Under the pieces are notes generated by a model. It was not told where the DNA came from and made no database searches. It saw only the letters and a list, made by a program, of their open reading frames with translations. The position numbers were made by a program, and so were the translations under genes. Below are positions 8,053-17,890 of a stretch of 64,000 nt of DNA, one piece after another. Every line of letters begins with the position of its first letter. Position 1 is the first letter of the stretch. Source of the DNA: Salinibacterium sp. UTAS2018 (GTDB taxonomy: Bacteria > Actinomycetota > Actinomycetes > Actinomycetales > Microbacteriaceae); the NCBI RefSeq assembly GCF_004118935.1, contig NZ_CP035375.1:1302001-1366000 (forward strand), read 5' to 3'.

Positions 8053-8319
8053 GTGACAAATCACTCAACTGAACGCGACCTTCGTATCGAGCGTGTGCTC
8101 GCCTACCTCGTCGCCTTCTCGATCGCACTCGCTGTGCTTAGCTTTGTTGCCGTAGTCGTCGCTACTGCACTGGGCCAAACCGAATTCGATAACGGTATAT
8201 GGCCCGCTGTGATAACTATGCCTCAATTTGCCTTGCCTTTGGGCGTGGTGTTCATCATCACCCTCGTGGTGCTGAACGGGCGCCGCCGCCAACGTGAGTA
8301 CCGGAATGGCCACAATTAG
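8053..8319 (+). CDS. Small two-TM membrane protein, hypothetical
   Basis: 88 aa with a charged N-terminus, two transmembrane helices (about 18-42 and 55-75) and a basic Arg-rich tail. It starts at GTG 8053. The longer open frame upstream overlaps the cold-shock gene leader and is not used. Its 3' end overlaps the helicase-associated gene start by 14 bp. I do not recognise the function. Confidence 0.7.
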   Translation: MTNHSTERDLRIERVLAYLVAFSIALAVLSFVAVVVATALGQTEFDNGIWPAVITMPQFALPLGVVFIITLVVLNGRRRQREYRNGHN

Positions 8320-10162
8320 CGATGCCGCTCTGCTGCTCGCCGCACAATTGCGCGCATTAGACGACAACCACCTTCTTGAGTTGTTGCGCTCGCGTGTCGT
8401 GCGTGCCAACTCCGTGAGCGATTTCTTTGATCTAGCGGATGCCCTGCAGCAGCCCACCTCGGTCGAACGCGTTCTCAGCACACTCGACCGCCCCACGCTC
8501 GCGACTCTCGCTGTGATCGCTGATACCGCGTCGCTCTCCGCCGCCGAGGTCGCCGCTGCGCTCGGGCACTTCGGTGCTGATGAGCTCGCCGTTCAGCGAC
8601 GCTTAGACCGACTCATGAGCCTCGCCCTGCTCATCCACCGCGCTGGCCGCTACAGCGCCCCTGACGGCGTCACTGACCAGCTCGCGGGCTGGCCGTTCGA
8701 CGACCTTCCCACCACGGGCGAGCTCTTGGAGACCCCACCGCCGTCGACCCTCACCTCGGTTGAACCGTCGCAGCGCGACAGCACCGACAGCATCGCGGCA
8801 GAGAACGCCTTCTCCACCACCAACGAAGTCACCGAGCTCATCAATCAATTGCGGTCGAGTCCGGTGCGCGATCTGGCTCGCGGCGGCGTCTCGCTTCCCG
8901 ACTCGAAGCGACTGGCAGCGTCCATGTCCGTTCCGCTCGACAAGGTTGCCGGGCTCGTCGACATTGCGGAACGTGCCGGGCTCATCGCAACGACCAACGC
9001 CCAGTGGATGCCCACCGCCGCCGCTGCCGAGTGGATGGCCCGCGGGGCGGCTGATCGCTGGGTGCACCTCGCCGAGGCATGGCAGCAAGGCGTGCCCGAC
9101 AACATCCGCACGATCCTCGCTGACCGCGTGCAGAGCTTCTGGGGCAGTGGCGTTGAAGACTACGTGCGGTGGTTGTTCCCGGCCGGCGTCGATGCCATGC
9201 TCCAACGCCTGCGTCGCTACGCCCGTGACGCCCGCCTCCTGGGTGTCACCGCCGAACAGCTACCGAGCAGTGCTGGAATTGCTCTGCTGACTCGCTCACC
9301 GGCCGAGGCCGCGGCGGTGATGGCAGAGAGCTTTCCCAACGAAGTTCACCAGGTCTACGTTCAGCCCGATCTCACCGTGATCTCGCCCGGTCCGTTGGCC
9401 CCGCAACTGGATGCCCGGCTGCGCGTGATCGCCGATGTCGAGACGCGTGCTCTGGCATCCACGTATCGCATCTCCCGTTCGAGCTTGCATCATGCAATGA
9501 CGTTGGGCGAAACCCTCGAGGGCATGCGCAGCTTCTTGGCCGAGATCTCACTGACGGGTGTCCCTCAGCCGGTTGACTATCTGCTCAACGAGGCGGCAGC
9601 ACGCCACGGTCTCGTTCGCGTTGGCGTGAACAGCGCCGGTGGCAGCTACGTGTCGTCTCCCGATTCGGTGATGCTGCAATCGATTGCCGTTGACCCCAAC
9701 TTTGGTCCATTTGGGCTGCGCCACGAAGGTGCGCATCTCGTTTCTCGCTTTGGAGTCGAGCAACTGTTCTGGTCGCTCAGCGACGCGCGCTACCCCGTTG
9801 CTGCCGAAGACGCTGAAGGTCAGATTCTGTCGCTGCGACGCGATCAAGTGAGCACCGCGACTCCCGACGAGGCACACGACTCCGCCCCTGAACAGCTGCT
9901 CGTCAAGCTACGCAACGGTCAGGGTGGAGCAAACGGCGACGAAGACCAGGCGTGGCTGTCACGGCAAATTGAGGTCGCCATCCGCAACAAGCTATTGCTT
10001 CGAGTGACCGTCAAAATGCCGGATGACCGCGAGGTCGAGTACACGCTCGAACCCTCGAGCGTCGCTGCCGGCCGAATGCGGGGGCTAGACCGTGCGGCGG
10101 ATATCGAGCGAACTCTGCCGTTGAAGAGCATCGTAGCGGTGGAAGCGACCACCGAACGCTAA
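8306..10162 (+). CDS. Helicase-associated (XPB/Ssl2-like) domain protein
   Basis: About 618 aa, a conserved actinobacterial protein that precedes the XPB helicase gene. It has no Walker motifs. The N-terminal part contains winged-helix-like segments (ALDDNHLLELLRSR and DRPTLATLAVIADTA). The C-terminal third carries the helicase-associated XPB/Ssl2-like domain (VYVQPDLTVISPGPL region). The ATG at 8306 matches the family N-terminus better than GTG 8294. It probably acts with the XPB protein encoded 25 bp downstream in DNA repair or transcription-coupled processes (inference from synteny). Confidence 0.85.
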   Translation: MATISDAALLLAAQLRALDDNHLLELLRSRVVRANSVSDFFDLADALQQPTSVERVLSTLDRPTLATLAVIADTASLSAAEVAAALGHFGADELAVQRRLDRLMSLALLIHRAGRYSAPDGVTDQLAGWPFDDLPTTGELLETPPPSTLTSVEPSQRDSTDSIAAENAFSTTNEVTELINQLRSSPVRDLARGGVSLPDSKRLAASMSVPLDKVAGLVDIAERAGLIATTNAQWMPTAAAAEWMARGAADRWVHLAEAWQQGVPDNIRTILADRVQSFWGSGVEDYVRWLFPAGVDAMLQRLRRYARDARLLGVTAEQLPSSAGIALLTRSPAEAAAVMAESFPNEVHQVYVQPDLTVISPGPLAPQLDARLRVIADVETRALASTYRISRSSLHHAMTLGETLEGMRSFLAEISLTGVPQPVDYLLNEAAARHGLVRVGVNSAGGSYVSSPDSVMLQSIAVDPNFGPFGLRHEGAHLVSRFGVEQLFWSLSDARYPVAAEDAEGQILSLRRDQVSTATPDEAHDSAPEQLLVKLRNGQGGANGDEDQAWLSRQIEVAIRNKLLLRVTVKMPDDREVEYTLEPSSVAAGRMRGLDRAADIERTLPLKSIVAVEATTER

Positions 10163-10186
10163 GCATCCGGGCGTAAGGTTGGTCGG

Positions 10187-11836
10187 ATGAACGCAGCCCC
10201 CGACGGACCCCTGATCGTGCAGTCTGACCGCACGGTTCTCTTAGAGGTCGCCCATCCTTTGGCGGAGGACGCTCGCCATGATTTGGCGGTATTCGCTGAG
10301 CTTGAGCGCGCCCCCGAGCACATTCACACCTACCGCATTACGCGACTGGGACTGTGGAATGCGCGGGCCGCGGGCCACGATGCACCCGCGATGTTGGAGA
10401 CGCTCGAGAAGTACTCGAAGTTCCCGATTCCGCAGAGCGTCAGCGTTGACATCACCGAGACGGTTGGCCGCTATGGTCGACTCGTCATCGACCGGGACGA
10501 CGATGGTGCGCTCACTCTGACCGCTACCGATCCTGCTGTGCTGCGCGAGATCACGCGCGCCAAGAAGGTCGCGAGCCTGCTGTTCGAACGCCGCGGCGAT
10601 CACACGTACGTTGTTCAGGCCTGGGCTCGCGGCCAGCTCAAGCAAGAATTGTTGAAGCTGGGTTGGCCAGCTGAAGACAACGCCGGCTACACTCCCGGCA
10701 CACCCCATGAGATTGCTCTGGATGCCGCGGGCTGGGGCCTGCGCGAGTACCAGCAGCACGCCATCGACAACTTCTTCGAGCACGGGTCGGGCGTCGTCGT
10801 TCTCCCCTGTGGTGCTGGAAAAACGCTCGTCGGCTTAGGCGCCATGGCCCAGAGCAAGACCACCACCCTGATTTTGGTGACCAACACGGTCTCTGCTCGT
10901 CAGTGGCGGGCAGAAATTCTGAAGCGCACCACCCTCACCGAAGACGAGGTTGGGGAGTACTCGGGGCAGACCAAAGAGATCTTGCCGGTCACGATTGCGA
11001 CCTACCAAATTCTGACAGCCAAGCGAAAGGGCGAATACGCGCACCTTGCTCTGCTGGATGCTCTCGACTGGGGCCTTGTCGTGTACGACGAGGTTCACTT
11101 GTTGCCCGCCCCTGTCTTCAAGCTCACCGCCGATCTACAAGCGCGTCGCCGGCTTGGACTGACCGCAACTCTCGTGCGCGAAGATGGTCGCGAGGGCGAC
11201 GTGTTCTCCCTCATCGGCCCCAAGCGCTTCGATGCGCCGTGGAAAGAGATCGAGGCCCAAGGCTTTATCTCCCCCGCCAGCTGCTACGAAGTTCGCGTCG
11301 ATCTGCCTGAGAGCGACCGTCTCGAGTACGCAGCCTCGGCTGACGACGAACGGTTCCGTCTTGCTGCCGCGGCACCCGCCAAGATCAATGTGGTTCGTGC
11401 GCTCGTCGAAAAGCACGAGGGCGAACGCATTCTTGTCATTGGGCAATACCTCGACCAGATCGATACGCTCGCGACCCAGCTCAATGCCCCACAGCTCACC
11501 GGGGCCACGCCGGTTGCCGAGCGCGAACGTCTGTACCAAGAATTTCGCGAAGGCATCACCAAGGTATTGGTGGTCTCCAAGGTCGCCAACTTCTCCGTCG
11601 ACCTGCCCGAGGCAACCGTCGCTATCCAAGTCAGCGGCTCGTTCGGCTCGCGTCAAGAAGAAGCTCAACGCCTCGGTCGCCTGCTGCGCCCCAAGGAGAG
11701 CGGCTTGCCCGCCAACTTCTACACGCTCGTTGCTCGCGACACCGTCGACCAAGACTTCGCGCAGAACCGCCAGCGCTTCTTGGCCGAACAGGGTTACAGC
11801 TACACAATTCTGGATGCCGCAGACCTGACGGCCTAG
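10187..11836 (+). CDS. DNA repair helicase XPB (bacterial type)
   Basis: A 549-aa superfamily 2 helicase. An N-terminal damage-recognition-like domain (1-180) is followed by helicase domain 1 with Walker A GAGKT (209-213), the DEVH box D301-H304 and LTATLVRED, then helicase domain 2 with QEEAQRLGRLLRP (motif VI). This is the actinobacterial XPB, a 3'-5' DNA helicase/ATPase. It is transcribed with the preceding helicase-associated gene. Confidence 0.94.
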   Translation: MNAAPDGPLIVQSDRTVLLEVAHPLAEDARHDLAVFAELERAPEHIHTYRITRLGLWNARAAGHDAPAMLETLEKYSKFPIPQSVSVDITETVGRYGRLVIDRDDDGALTLTATDPAVLREITRAKKVASLLFERRGDHTYVVQAWARGQLKQELLKLGWPAEDNAGYTPGTPHEIALDAAGWGLREYQQHAIDNFFEHGSGVVVLPCGAGKTLVGLGAMAQSKTTTLILVTNTVSARQWRAEILKRTTLTEDEVGEYSGQTKEILPVTIATYQILTAKRKGEYAHLALLDALDWGLVVYDEVHLLPAPVFKLTADLQARRRLGLTATLVREDGREGDVFSLIGPKRFDAPWKEIEAQGFISPASCYEVRVDLPESDRLEYAASADDERFRLAAAAPAKINVVRALVEKHEGERILVIGQYLDQIDTLATQLNAPQLTGATPVAERERLYQEFREGITKVLVVSKVANFSVDLPEATVAIQVSGSFGSRQEEAQRLGRLLRPKESGLPANFYTLVARDTVDQDFAQNRQRFLAEQGYSYTILDAADLTA

Positions 11837-11895
11837 CGGGCCCATAGTCGTCACACCATCAGTCAACGTTCAGGAAACATGCAGATACTTGTTTC

Positions 11896-12588
11896 ATGGC
11901 TGACGGACCCAAGATTCTGATTGTTGACGACGAACCCAACATTCGCGACCTTCTCACCACGAGCCTGCGCTTCGCAGGTTTCGCAGTGCGTGCGGTAGGA
12001 AGCGGGGCACAGACCATCTCGGCAGTTCTTGAAGAAGAACCCGACCTGATCATCCTCGACGTGATGTTGCCCGACATGAACGGCTTCGGGGTGACCAAAC
12101 GCCTTCGCGCTTCGGGCTACACCTCCCCCATCCTGTTCTTGACGGCTAAGGACGACACCGAAGACAAGATCATGGGTCTCACCGTCGGCGGCGACGACTA
12201 CGTCACCAAGCCGTTCAGCCTGGATGAGATCGTCGCTCGAATCAAAGCAATCCTTCGTCGCACGATGCAGGATGACGAAGAGACGATCATCCGCGCCGGT
12301 GACCTCACCATGGACCAGGACACTCACGAAGTGTCGATCGGCAGCGAACAGATCGAGCTCAGCCCCACCGAGTTCAAGCTGCTGCGCTACCTCATGCTCA
12401 ACCCCAACCGAGTGCTCTCAAAGGCTCAGATCCTCGACCACGTCTGGGAATACGACTTCAACGGCGACGCCGGCATCGTAGAGAGCTACATCTCCTATCT
12501 GCGCCGCAAGCTGGATCAGCACACCGAAGAGCCGATCATTCAGACCAAGCGTGGCTTCGGCTACATGCTGAAGGCCGCTAAGCCGTAA
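11896..12588 (+). CDS. OmpR-family response regulator (TrcR/PhoP-like)
   Basis: A 230-aa response regulator. The receiver domain (1-120) has an acidic pocket D11/D12, phospho-acceptor D55 in LIILDVMLP, and the switch residues T and K in FLTAK and VTKPF. The winged-helix output domain (about 133-228) ends in RGFGYML. The cognate kinase follows 91 bp downstream, across a strong hairpin. Sequence style resembles mycobacterial TrcR/PhoP. The exact ortholog and signal cannot be decided. Confidence 0.92.
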   Translation: MADGPKILIVDDEPNIRDLLTTSLRFAGFAVRAVGSGAQTISAVLEEEPDLIILDVMLPDMNGFGVTKRLRASGYTSPILFLTAKDDTEDKIMGLTVGGDDYVTKPFSLDEIVARIKAILRRTMQDDEETIIRAGDLTMDQDTHEVSIGSEQIELSPTEFKLLRYLMLNPNRVLSKAQILDHVWEYDFNGDAGIVESYISYLRRKLDQHTEEPIIQTKRGFGYMLKAAKP

Positions 12589-12597
12589 CCATCTCTG

Positions 12598-12637
12598 ATG
12601 GCCAGCTCGACACCAACTGTGGCGTCGAGCTGGCCAT
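12598..12637 (+). terminator. Perfect 14-bp hairpin between response regulator and kinase
   Basis: ATGGCCAGCTCGAC (12598-12611) and its exact complement (12624-12637) flank a 12-nt loop, followed by ATTTGTT. It lies within the two-component pair and could end or attenuate readthrough, giving more regulator than kinase. Confidence 0.7.
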
Positions 12638-12679
12638 ATTTGTTCCCCATTCCCAGCCACGCAAGGTACCGTTCAGATC

Positions 12680-14401
12680 ATGCAGGAGAACATCCCCGAC
12701 GCGTGGAGCCGCATCTCGCTTCGCACGAAGGTCACCGGAGTCACGGTGCTTCTGCTGACCATGGGGCTCCTCGTCGCAGGCGTCGGCACCGCTGCCGTGC
12801 TGCGGGACTACCTGCTGCAGCAAACTGACGAAAAGATCAGCGCGGCGGCCGACGATCTCGGCGGCACCATCCAGTACACCGGCACGACGCTCGACCCGCA
12901 GTGCAGCGTTTCACGACTTCCCAACGATCTGTATTTCGCTGTGCTCAATCATGACGGCAGCATGCGCTGCAATAGCCGCGACGAGGATGCCGCCCGCCCC
13001 GTTCTTGACGGGCTTACGATCGCTGTCGCTGGCTCGCAGACGAGCGAGTTCACACTGCCGAGCTCCACCATCGGGGGCCAGTGGAGGGTTATCGCCTATC
13101 CCGCGATGAGCACGATCGGAACTGACTTCGTCACGATCGTGATCGCGAGAGACTTGGGTGACTCGAACGCGATCGTTGCTCGATATGCCGCAATTTTTCT
13201 CTTCTTCGGACTAACAGTTGTCATTGTCGGCGGGGCTCTTACTCGACTGCTGGTGACTTCCACCTTCGCGCCCCTTCGAGAAGTCGAAGCGACAGCGGCG
13301 CGATTCGCCGATGGCGACTTCGATCAACGATTGTCTGTGGCCACCCCCAACACCGAAGTCGGGCGCCTCAATCGCTCCCTTAACTCGATGCTGGGTCGGA
13401 TTGATCGCGCCTTCGCCGACCGCGCGCGCACTATTGACCAAATGCGCCGCTTCGTCGGCGATGCAAGCCACGAACTTCGAACGCCACTCGTCACAGTTCG
13501 CGGATACGCCGAGCTCTACCGCATGGGCGCCATCACCAAACCTGACGATGTCGCTCAAGCTATGGAGCGAATCGAGAAGGAAGCCATCCGCATGGGCGGC
13601 TTGGTCGAAGACCTTCTCGAGTTGGCGCGCATCGACGGAACTAAGCCGCCCCAGCTCACCGAAGTAGACCTTCTCCCCCTCGCTAACGATGCTGCGATGG
13701 ATGCTCGCGCCTCCACCGGCCGAGTCGTCACCGTGATCAATACGAATCCTCGCATCGACTCCGATGCCGTCGTGAAACCACTCCTCGACGAAGATGAGGA
13801 CACCGACACAACGGCGATCACCATTCCCGAGAGCTCGGACCCTCATCCCGCCACCCCTGCGCGCGGCGTCGCCGCTCTTGCTACCGGGTCAATCGCCGCT
13901 GCTGGTGCGCGCCTCTCGCGTCTTGCTTCACGCAAGAAGTCTGCCGCAGTGGCAAAAGCTGCTGCACGGATTACGCAGGCAGTTGCGCCGGTGCCGAACG
14001 ATCTCAATGCCGTGGTCATGGCAGAAGAGAACAAGATCCGTCAGGTGCTCACGAACCTGGTTACGAACGCGCTGCGCTTCACCAGCGACACCCCCGTAGA
14101 GATTGGCGTCGGTGTCGATCACGAACGCCGCGTCGCTGTGCTGTCGGTCATTGACCATGGTGAGGGCATCCCGGAGCAGATTCGCAATAAGGTTTTTGAG
14201 CGCTTCTGGCGCGCCGACAGCTCACGTAACCGCGACACTGGCGGCAGTGGACTGGGGCTCGCTATCGTGTCGGCCATTGTCAGCGCCCATAAGGGGACCG
14301 TTCAAGCGCTCGAGACCCCGGGCGGCGGTGCAACCTTCCGCGTGGAACTTCCCCTCCTCCCCAGCAAGGTTGTCGCGAAAGAAGTGACGGAAGCCGAATA
14401 G
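12680..14401 (+). CDS. Sensor histidine kinase with an unusual insertion
   Basis: 573 aa. A first TM helix (about 18-38), an extracellular sensor region (39-155), a second TM (about 170-192) and a HAMP domain (193-245) precede HisKA with H264 in DASHELRTPL. The ATPase domain has N-box NKIRQVLTNLVTNAL, G1 DHGEGIP, F-box and GGSGLGL. Between HisKA and the N-box lies an extra stretch of about 75 residues (about 355-440): first acidic, then Pro/Thr, then Ala/Arg/Lys-rich. It pairs with the upstream response regulator. Confidence 0.92.
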   Translation: MQENIPDAWSRISLRTKVTGVTVLLLTMGLLVAGVGTAAVLRDYLLQQTDEKISAAADDLGGTIQYTGTTLDPQCSVSRLPNDLYFAVLNHDGSMRCNSRDEDAARPVLDGLTIAVAGSQTSEFTLPSSTIGGQWRVIAYPAMSTIGTDFVTIVIARDLGDSNAIVARYAAIFLFFGLTVVIVGGALTRLLVTSTFAPLREVEATAARFADGDFDQRLSVATPNTEVGRLNRSLNSMLGRIDRAFADRARTIDQMRRFVGDASHELRTPLVTVRGYAELYRMGAITKPDDVAQAMERIEKEAIRMGGLVEDLLELARIDGTKPPQLTEVDLLPLANDAAMDARASTGRVVTVINTNPRIDSDAVVKPLLDEDEDTDTTAITIPESSDPHPATPARGVAALATGSIAAAGARLSRLASRKKSAAVAKAAARITQAVAPVPNDLNAVVMAEENKIRQVLTNLVTNALRFTSDTPVEIGVGVDHERRVAVLSVIDHGEGIPEQIRNKVFERFWRADSSRNRDTGGSGLGLAIVSAIVSAHKGTVQALETPGGGATFRVELPLLPSKVVAKEVTEAE

Positions 14402-14440
14402 CTGCGGCGCGAAGTTTTCGCCAGAATCTATCGTCGAGTT

Positions 14441-14731
14441 ATGACTCGATACCAAGTAGATAGCGAAGCCGTTCTCAGCGCCACCGGAGCGGTACAGAAT
14501 TCCATTGGCCGCATCCAAGCCGAGGTAGCAGGGCTCCATGCACAACTCACGAACCTGCAAGGGTCGTGGACGGGCCAGGCAGCCACGGCGTTCTCGACGG
14601 TCGTGACCGACTGGAAAGCCACCCAGCAGCGGGTCGAGGAGAATCTCGCTGCCATCAATACGGCGCTGAGCCAAGCCGGCCAGCAGTACGCGGAGATTGA
14701 AGCGGCTAACGCACGTCTCTTCTCCCGCTAG
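14441..14731 (+). CDS. WXG100-family (ESAT-6-like) protein, orphan
   Basis: A 96-aa helical hairpin protein with the central WxG motif in GSWTGQAATAF and the all-helical, Gln/Ala-rich flanks typical of WXG100 proteins. The family is secreted as dimers by type VII (Ess/ESX) machines. No EccC, EccD or partner gene occurs in the window, and the C-terminus lacks an evident YxxxD/E signal. It lies 39 bp after the histidine kinase stop. The function is open. Confidence 0.88.
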   Translation: MTRYQVDSEAVLSATGAVQNSIGRIQAEVAGLHAQLTNLQGSWTGQAATAFSTVVTDWKATQQRVEENLAAINTALSQAGQQYAEIEAANARLFSR

Positions 14732-14885
14732 CCCGCAACACAGCCCTCGCTGGCGGATCACACAGCGCGGTGCGCAACCCTGCATGCTGAGCGTGCATGT
14801 GCACATGTACGCGCACTGCAGCGAGATGCTCCGGGAGGCTGCAATCAGTTGCCTGAGCTGTTGTCTCGCGGCAACGCCTTAACGC

Positions 14886-14921
14886 CAGAATGGGCGCCTC
14901 CCGAAGGAGACGCCCATTCTG
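14886..14921. terminator. Bidirectional terminator between WXG100 gene and groEL
   Basis: CAGAATGGGCG and CGCCCATTCTG form an 11-bp stem extended inward by four more pairs after one mismatch, with loop CGAA. It sits between convergent genes. No long T run is seen on the plus side (GTGTTGTT). Confidence 0.7.
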
Positions 14922-14930
14922 TGTTGTTCA

Positions 14931-14960
14931 GTGAAGCGGTGTGAAGCGGTGTGAAGCGGT
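14931..14960. repeat. Three exact tandem copies of a 10-bp unit
   Basis: GTGAAGCGGT is repeated three times without error just before the groEL stop codon side. The function is unknown, probably a slippage product in non-coding DNA. Confidence 0.9.
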
Positions 14961-14964
14961 GGAC

Positions 14965-16662
<1,698 letters not shown>

Positions 16663-16670
16663 GGTCAAAA

Positions 16671-16775
16671 TTAGCACTCGACAGGGGCGAGTGCAAGACG
16701 GCACAGCGCGCTCGATAGGGGCGAGTGCAAGACGGCACAGCGCACTCGACAGGGGCGAGTGCAAGACAGCACAGC
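16671..16775. repeat. Three 34-bp tandem repeats each carrying a CIRCE-like palindrome
   Basis: Units at 16674-16707, 16708-16741 and 16742-16775 differ at few positions. Each contains GCRCTCG, a 7-nt spacer (AYAGGGG) and CGAGTGC, the CIRCE core with correct N9 spacing of GCACTC/GAGTGC. The first copy even has the full left arm TTAGCACTC. They may be extra HrcA sites or binding decoys. Their position relative to the promoter is not known. Confidence 0.85.
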
Positions 16776-16858
16776 GCACCCGCTGCGGCTGCGCCCGCGT
16801 CAGCGTGGAGCGCCCGGTTGTGTGCGTGAGTGAGGTGCTTACTTCGCCTGGTCGTGCG

Positions 16859-17455
16859 CTATTCGGTGGGTTCTTCGGTTGCGGCTGTGGCCGGTGCGAG
16901 GTAGTCGGCGCCGATGACGATGGTGATTTCAGCCGCGGGGAATACGTCGGCTTCTACGAGGCGAATTTCTCCACGGTCGAGGGTTGCTGCGAGCCCGGCG
17001 GCGACGTCTTCGTCGGCTTCGTTGCTGTAGTAGATGTAGGTGACTTCAATGGCACGGTCGGAGGCTGGTGCGGCACTGCCGGTGGGCCAGCCTGCGGCGG
17101 TTAGTTCGTCGAGTACGGTGCTGTCCAGTTCGCTTTCAGCGGTGCCGTTGAGCACGTCGATGGTGATTTTACGTGCTGGGTCAATGGTGGTGGGGTCGGT
17201 GACCGGGGCAACGGTTGCGGTGGGTTCTGGGGTGGCGATGGTCTCTTCGGGGCTGGCGAAGAAGGGCAGCCCGAGGTCGTCATCGAGGTATTGGCTGAGG
17301 GCGAAGAGGCCGCCAAAGACGAGTACACCGGTGGCGAGTAGAGCCCAGGCGAAGCTGATCCAGCCGCGCCCGCGTCGCTTGGGGCCACGGTGCGCACCAA
17401 TGCGTTCGACGTCGTCGGGCAGTTCGTCGAATCGGTCTTTGGGATAACTCGCCAT
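16859..17455 (-). CDS. LytR_C-domain membrane protein
   Basis: A 198-aa protein with a cytoplasmic N-terminus, one TM helix (about 33-56), a Thr/Pro-rich linker and a C-terminal LytR_C domain (about 95-190, starting [11 protein letters not shown]). LytR_C proteins occur with cell-envelope polymer attachment systems, and here the LytR-Cps2A-Psr catalytic domain is absent. It sits 12 bp after the DUF3263 gene on the minus strand, probably in one operon. Confidence 0.82.
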   Translation of the reverse strand: MASYPKDRFDELPDDVERIGAHRGPKRRGRGWISFAWALLATGVLVFGGLFALSQYLDDDLGLPFFASPEETIATPEPTATVAPVTDPTTIDPARKITIDVLNGTAESELDSTVLDELTAAGWPTGSAAPASDRAIEVTYIYYSNEADEDVAAGLAATLDRGEIRLVEADVFPAAEITIVIGADYLAPATAATEEPTE

Positions 17456-17467
17456 TGCTTAGTCTGT

Positions 17468-17758
17468 CTATTCTTCGTTGTGGTGACTGGTGGTGCGCAC
17501 GGTGCGCGTGCGTTTGTCTCGAGTGCGGCGCAGTCGCGAGACCAGCATGGGATCGTATCGTACGGCTGCGGGAGTGTCGATTACCGAGTTGAGCATTTGA
17601 TAATAGCGCGCACTGGAGACGTGAAACTGGGAGCTGATTGCTTCTTCTTTTGCGCCGACGTGGCGGGTCCATTCGCGCTCAAAGTCGAGGATGGCGGTGT
17701 CGCGCTCAGACAGGCCGGTGGCGGGGCGTGATGCGTTTTCGTTTTCGTTTTCTGACAC
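17468..17758 (-). CDS. DUF3263 protein
   Basis: A 96-aa actinobacterial DUF3263 protein. The conserved block runs from LSERDTAILDFEREW through SSARYYQMLN and DPMLVSRLRR, giving a small basic helical protein that resembles a DNA-binding fold. The role is unknown. It is the first gene of a two-gene operon with the LytR_C gene. An iron-box-like half site lies 17-35 bp upstream of its start. Confidence 0.85.
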   Translation of the reverse strand: MSENENENASRPATGLSERDTAILDFEREWTRHVGAKEEAISSQFHVSSARYYQMLNSVIDTPAAVRYDPMLVSRLRRTRDKRTRTVRTTSHHNEE

Positions 17759-17774
17759 GGCCTACCTCCATTGT

Positions 17775-17793
17775 GTAGGTAAGCCTAGGGCGT
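17775..17793. promoter_or_regulatory. Iron box-like site 1 (DtxR/IdeR)
   Basis: TAGGTAAGCCTA at 17776-17787 matches 12 of 12 positions of the left half and core of the DtxR consensus (TWAGGTWAGSCTWACCTWA). The right half is lost. It lies between the divergent DUF3263 and HmuT-like genes. Confidence 0.55.
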
Positions 17794-17846
17794 GGGCCGT
17801 GTGGCTTTGTCGAGCGACTCGGCTTGGGAGCCCATTCGGCGCCGCT

Positions 17847-17865
17847 CGAGGTTAGGATTGCCTTA
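17847..17865. promoter_or_regulatory. Iron box-like site 2 (DtxR/IdeR)
   Basis: AGGTTAGGATTGCCTTA (17849-17865) agrees with 13 of 17 positions of the DtxR consensus and is 25 bp upstream of the HmuT-like start, a position suited to repression by iron-loaded DtxR. Confidence 0.65.
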
Positions 17866-17890
17866 GTACCCCTTTCTTCGATTGGTTTCT

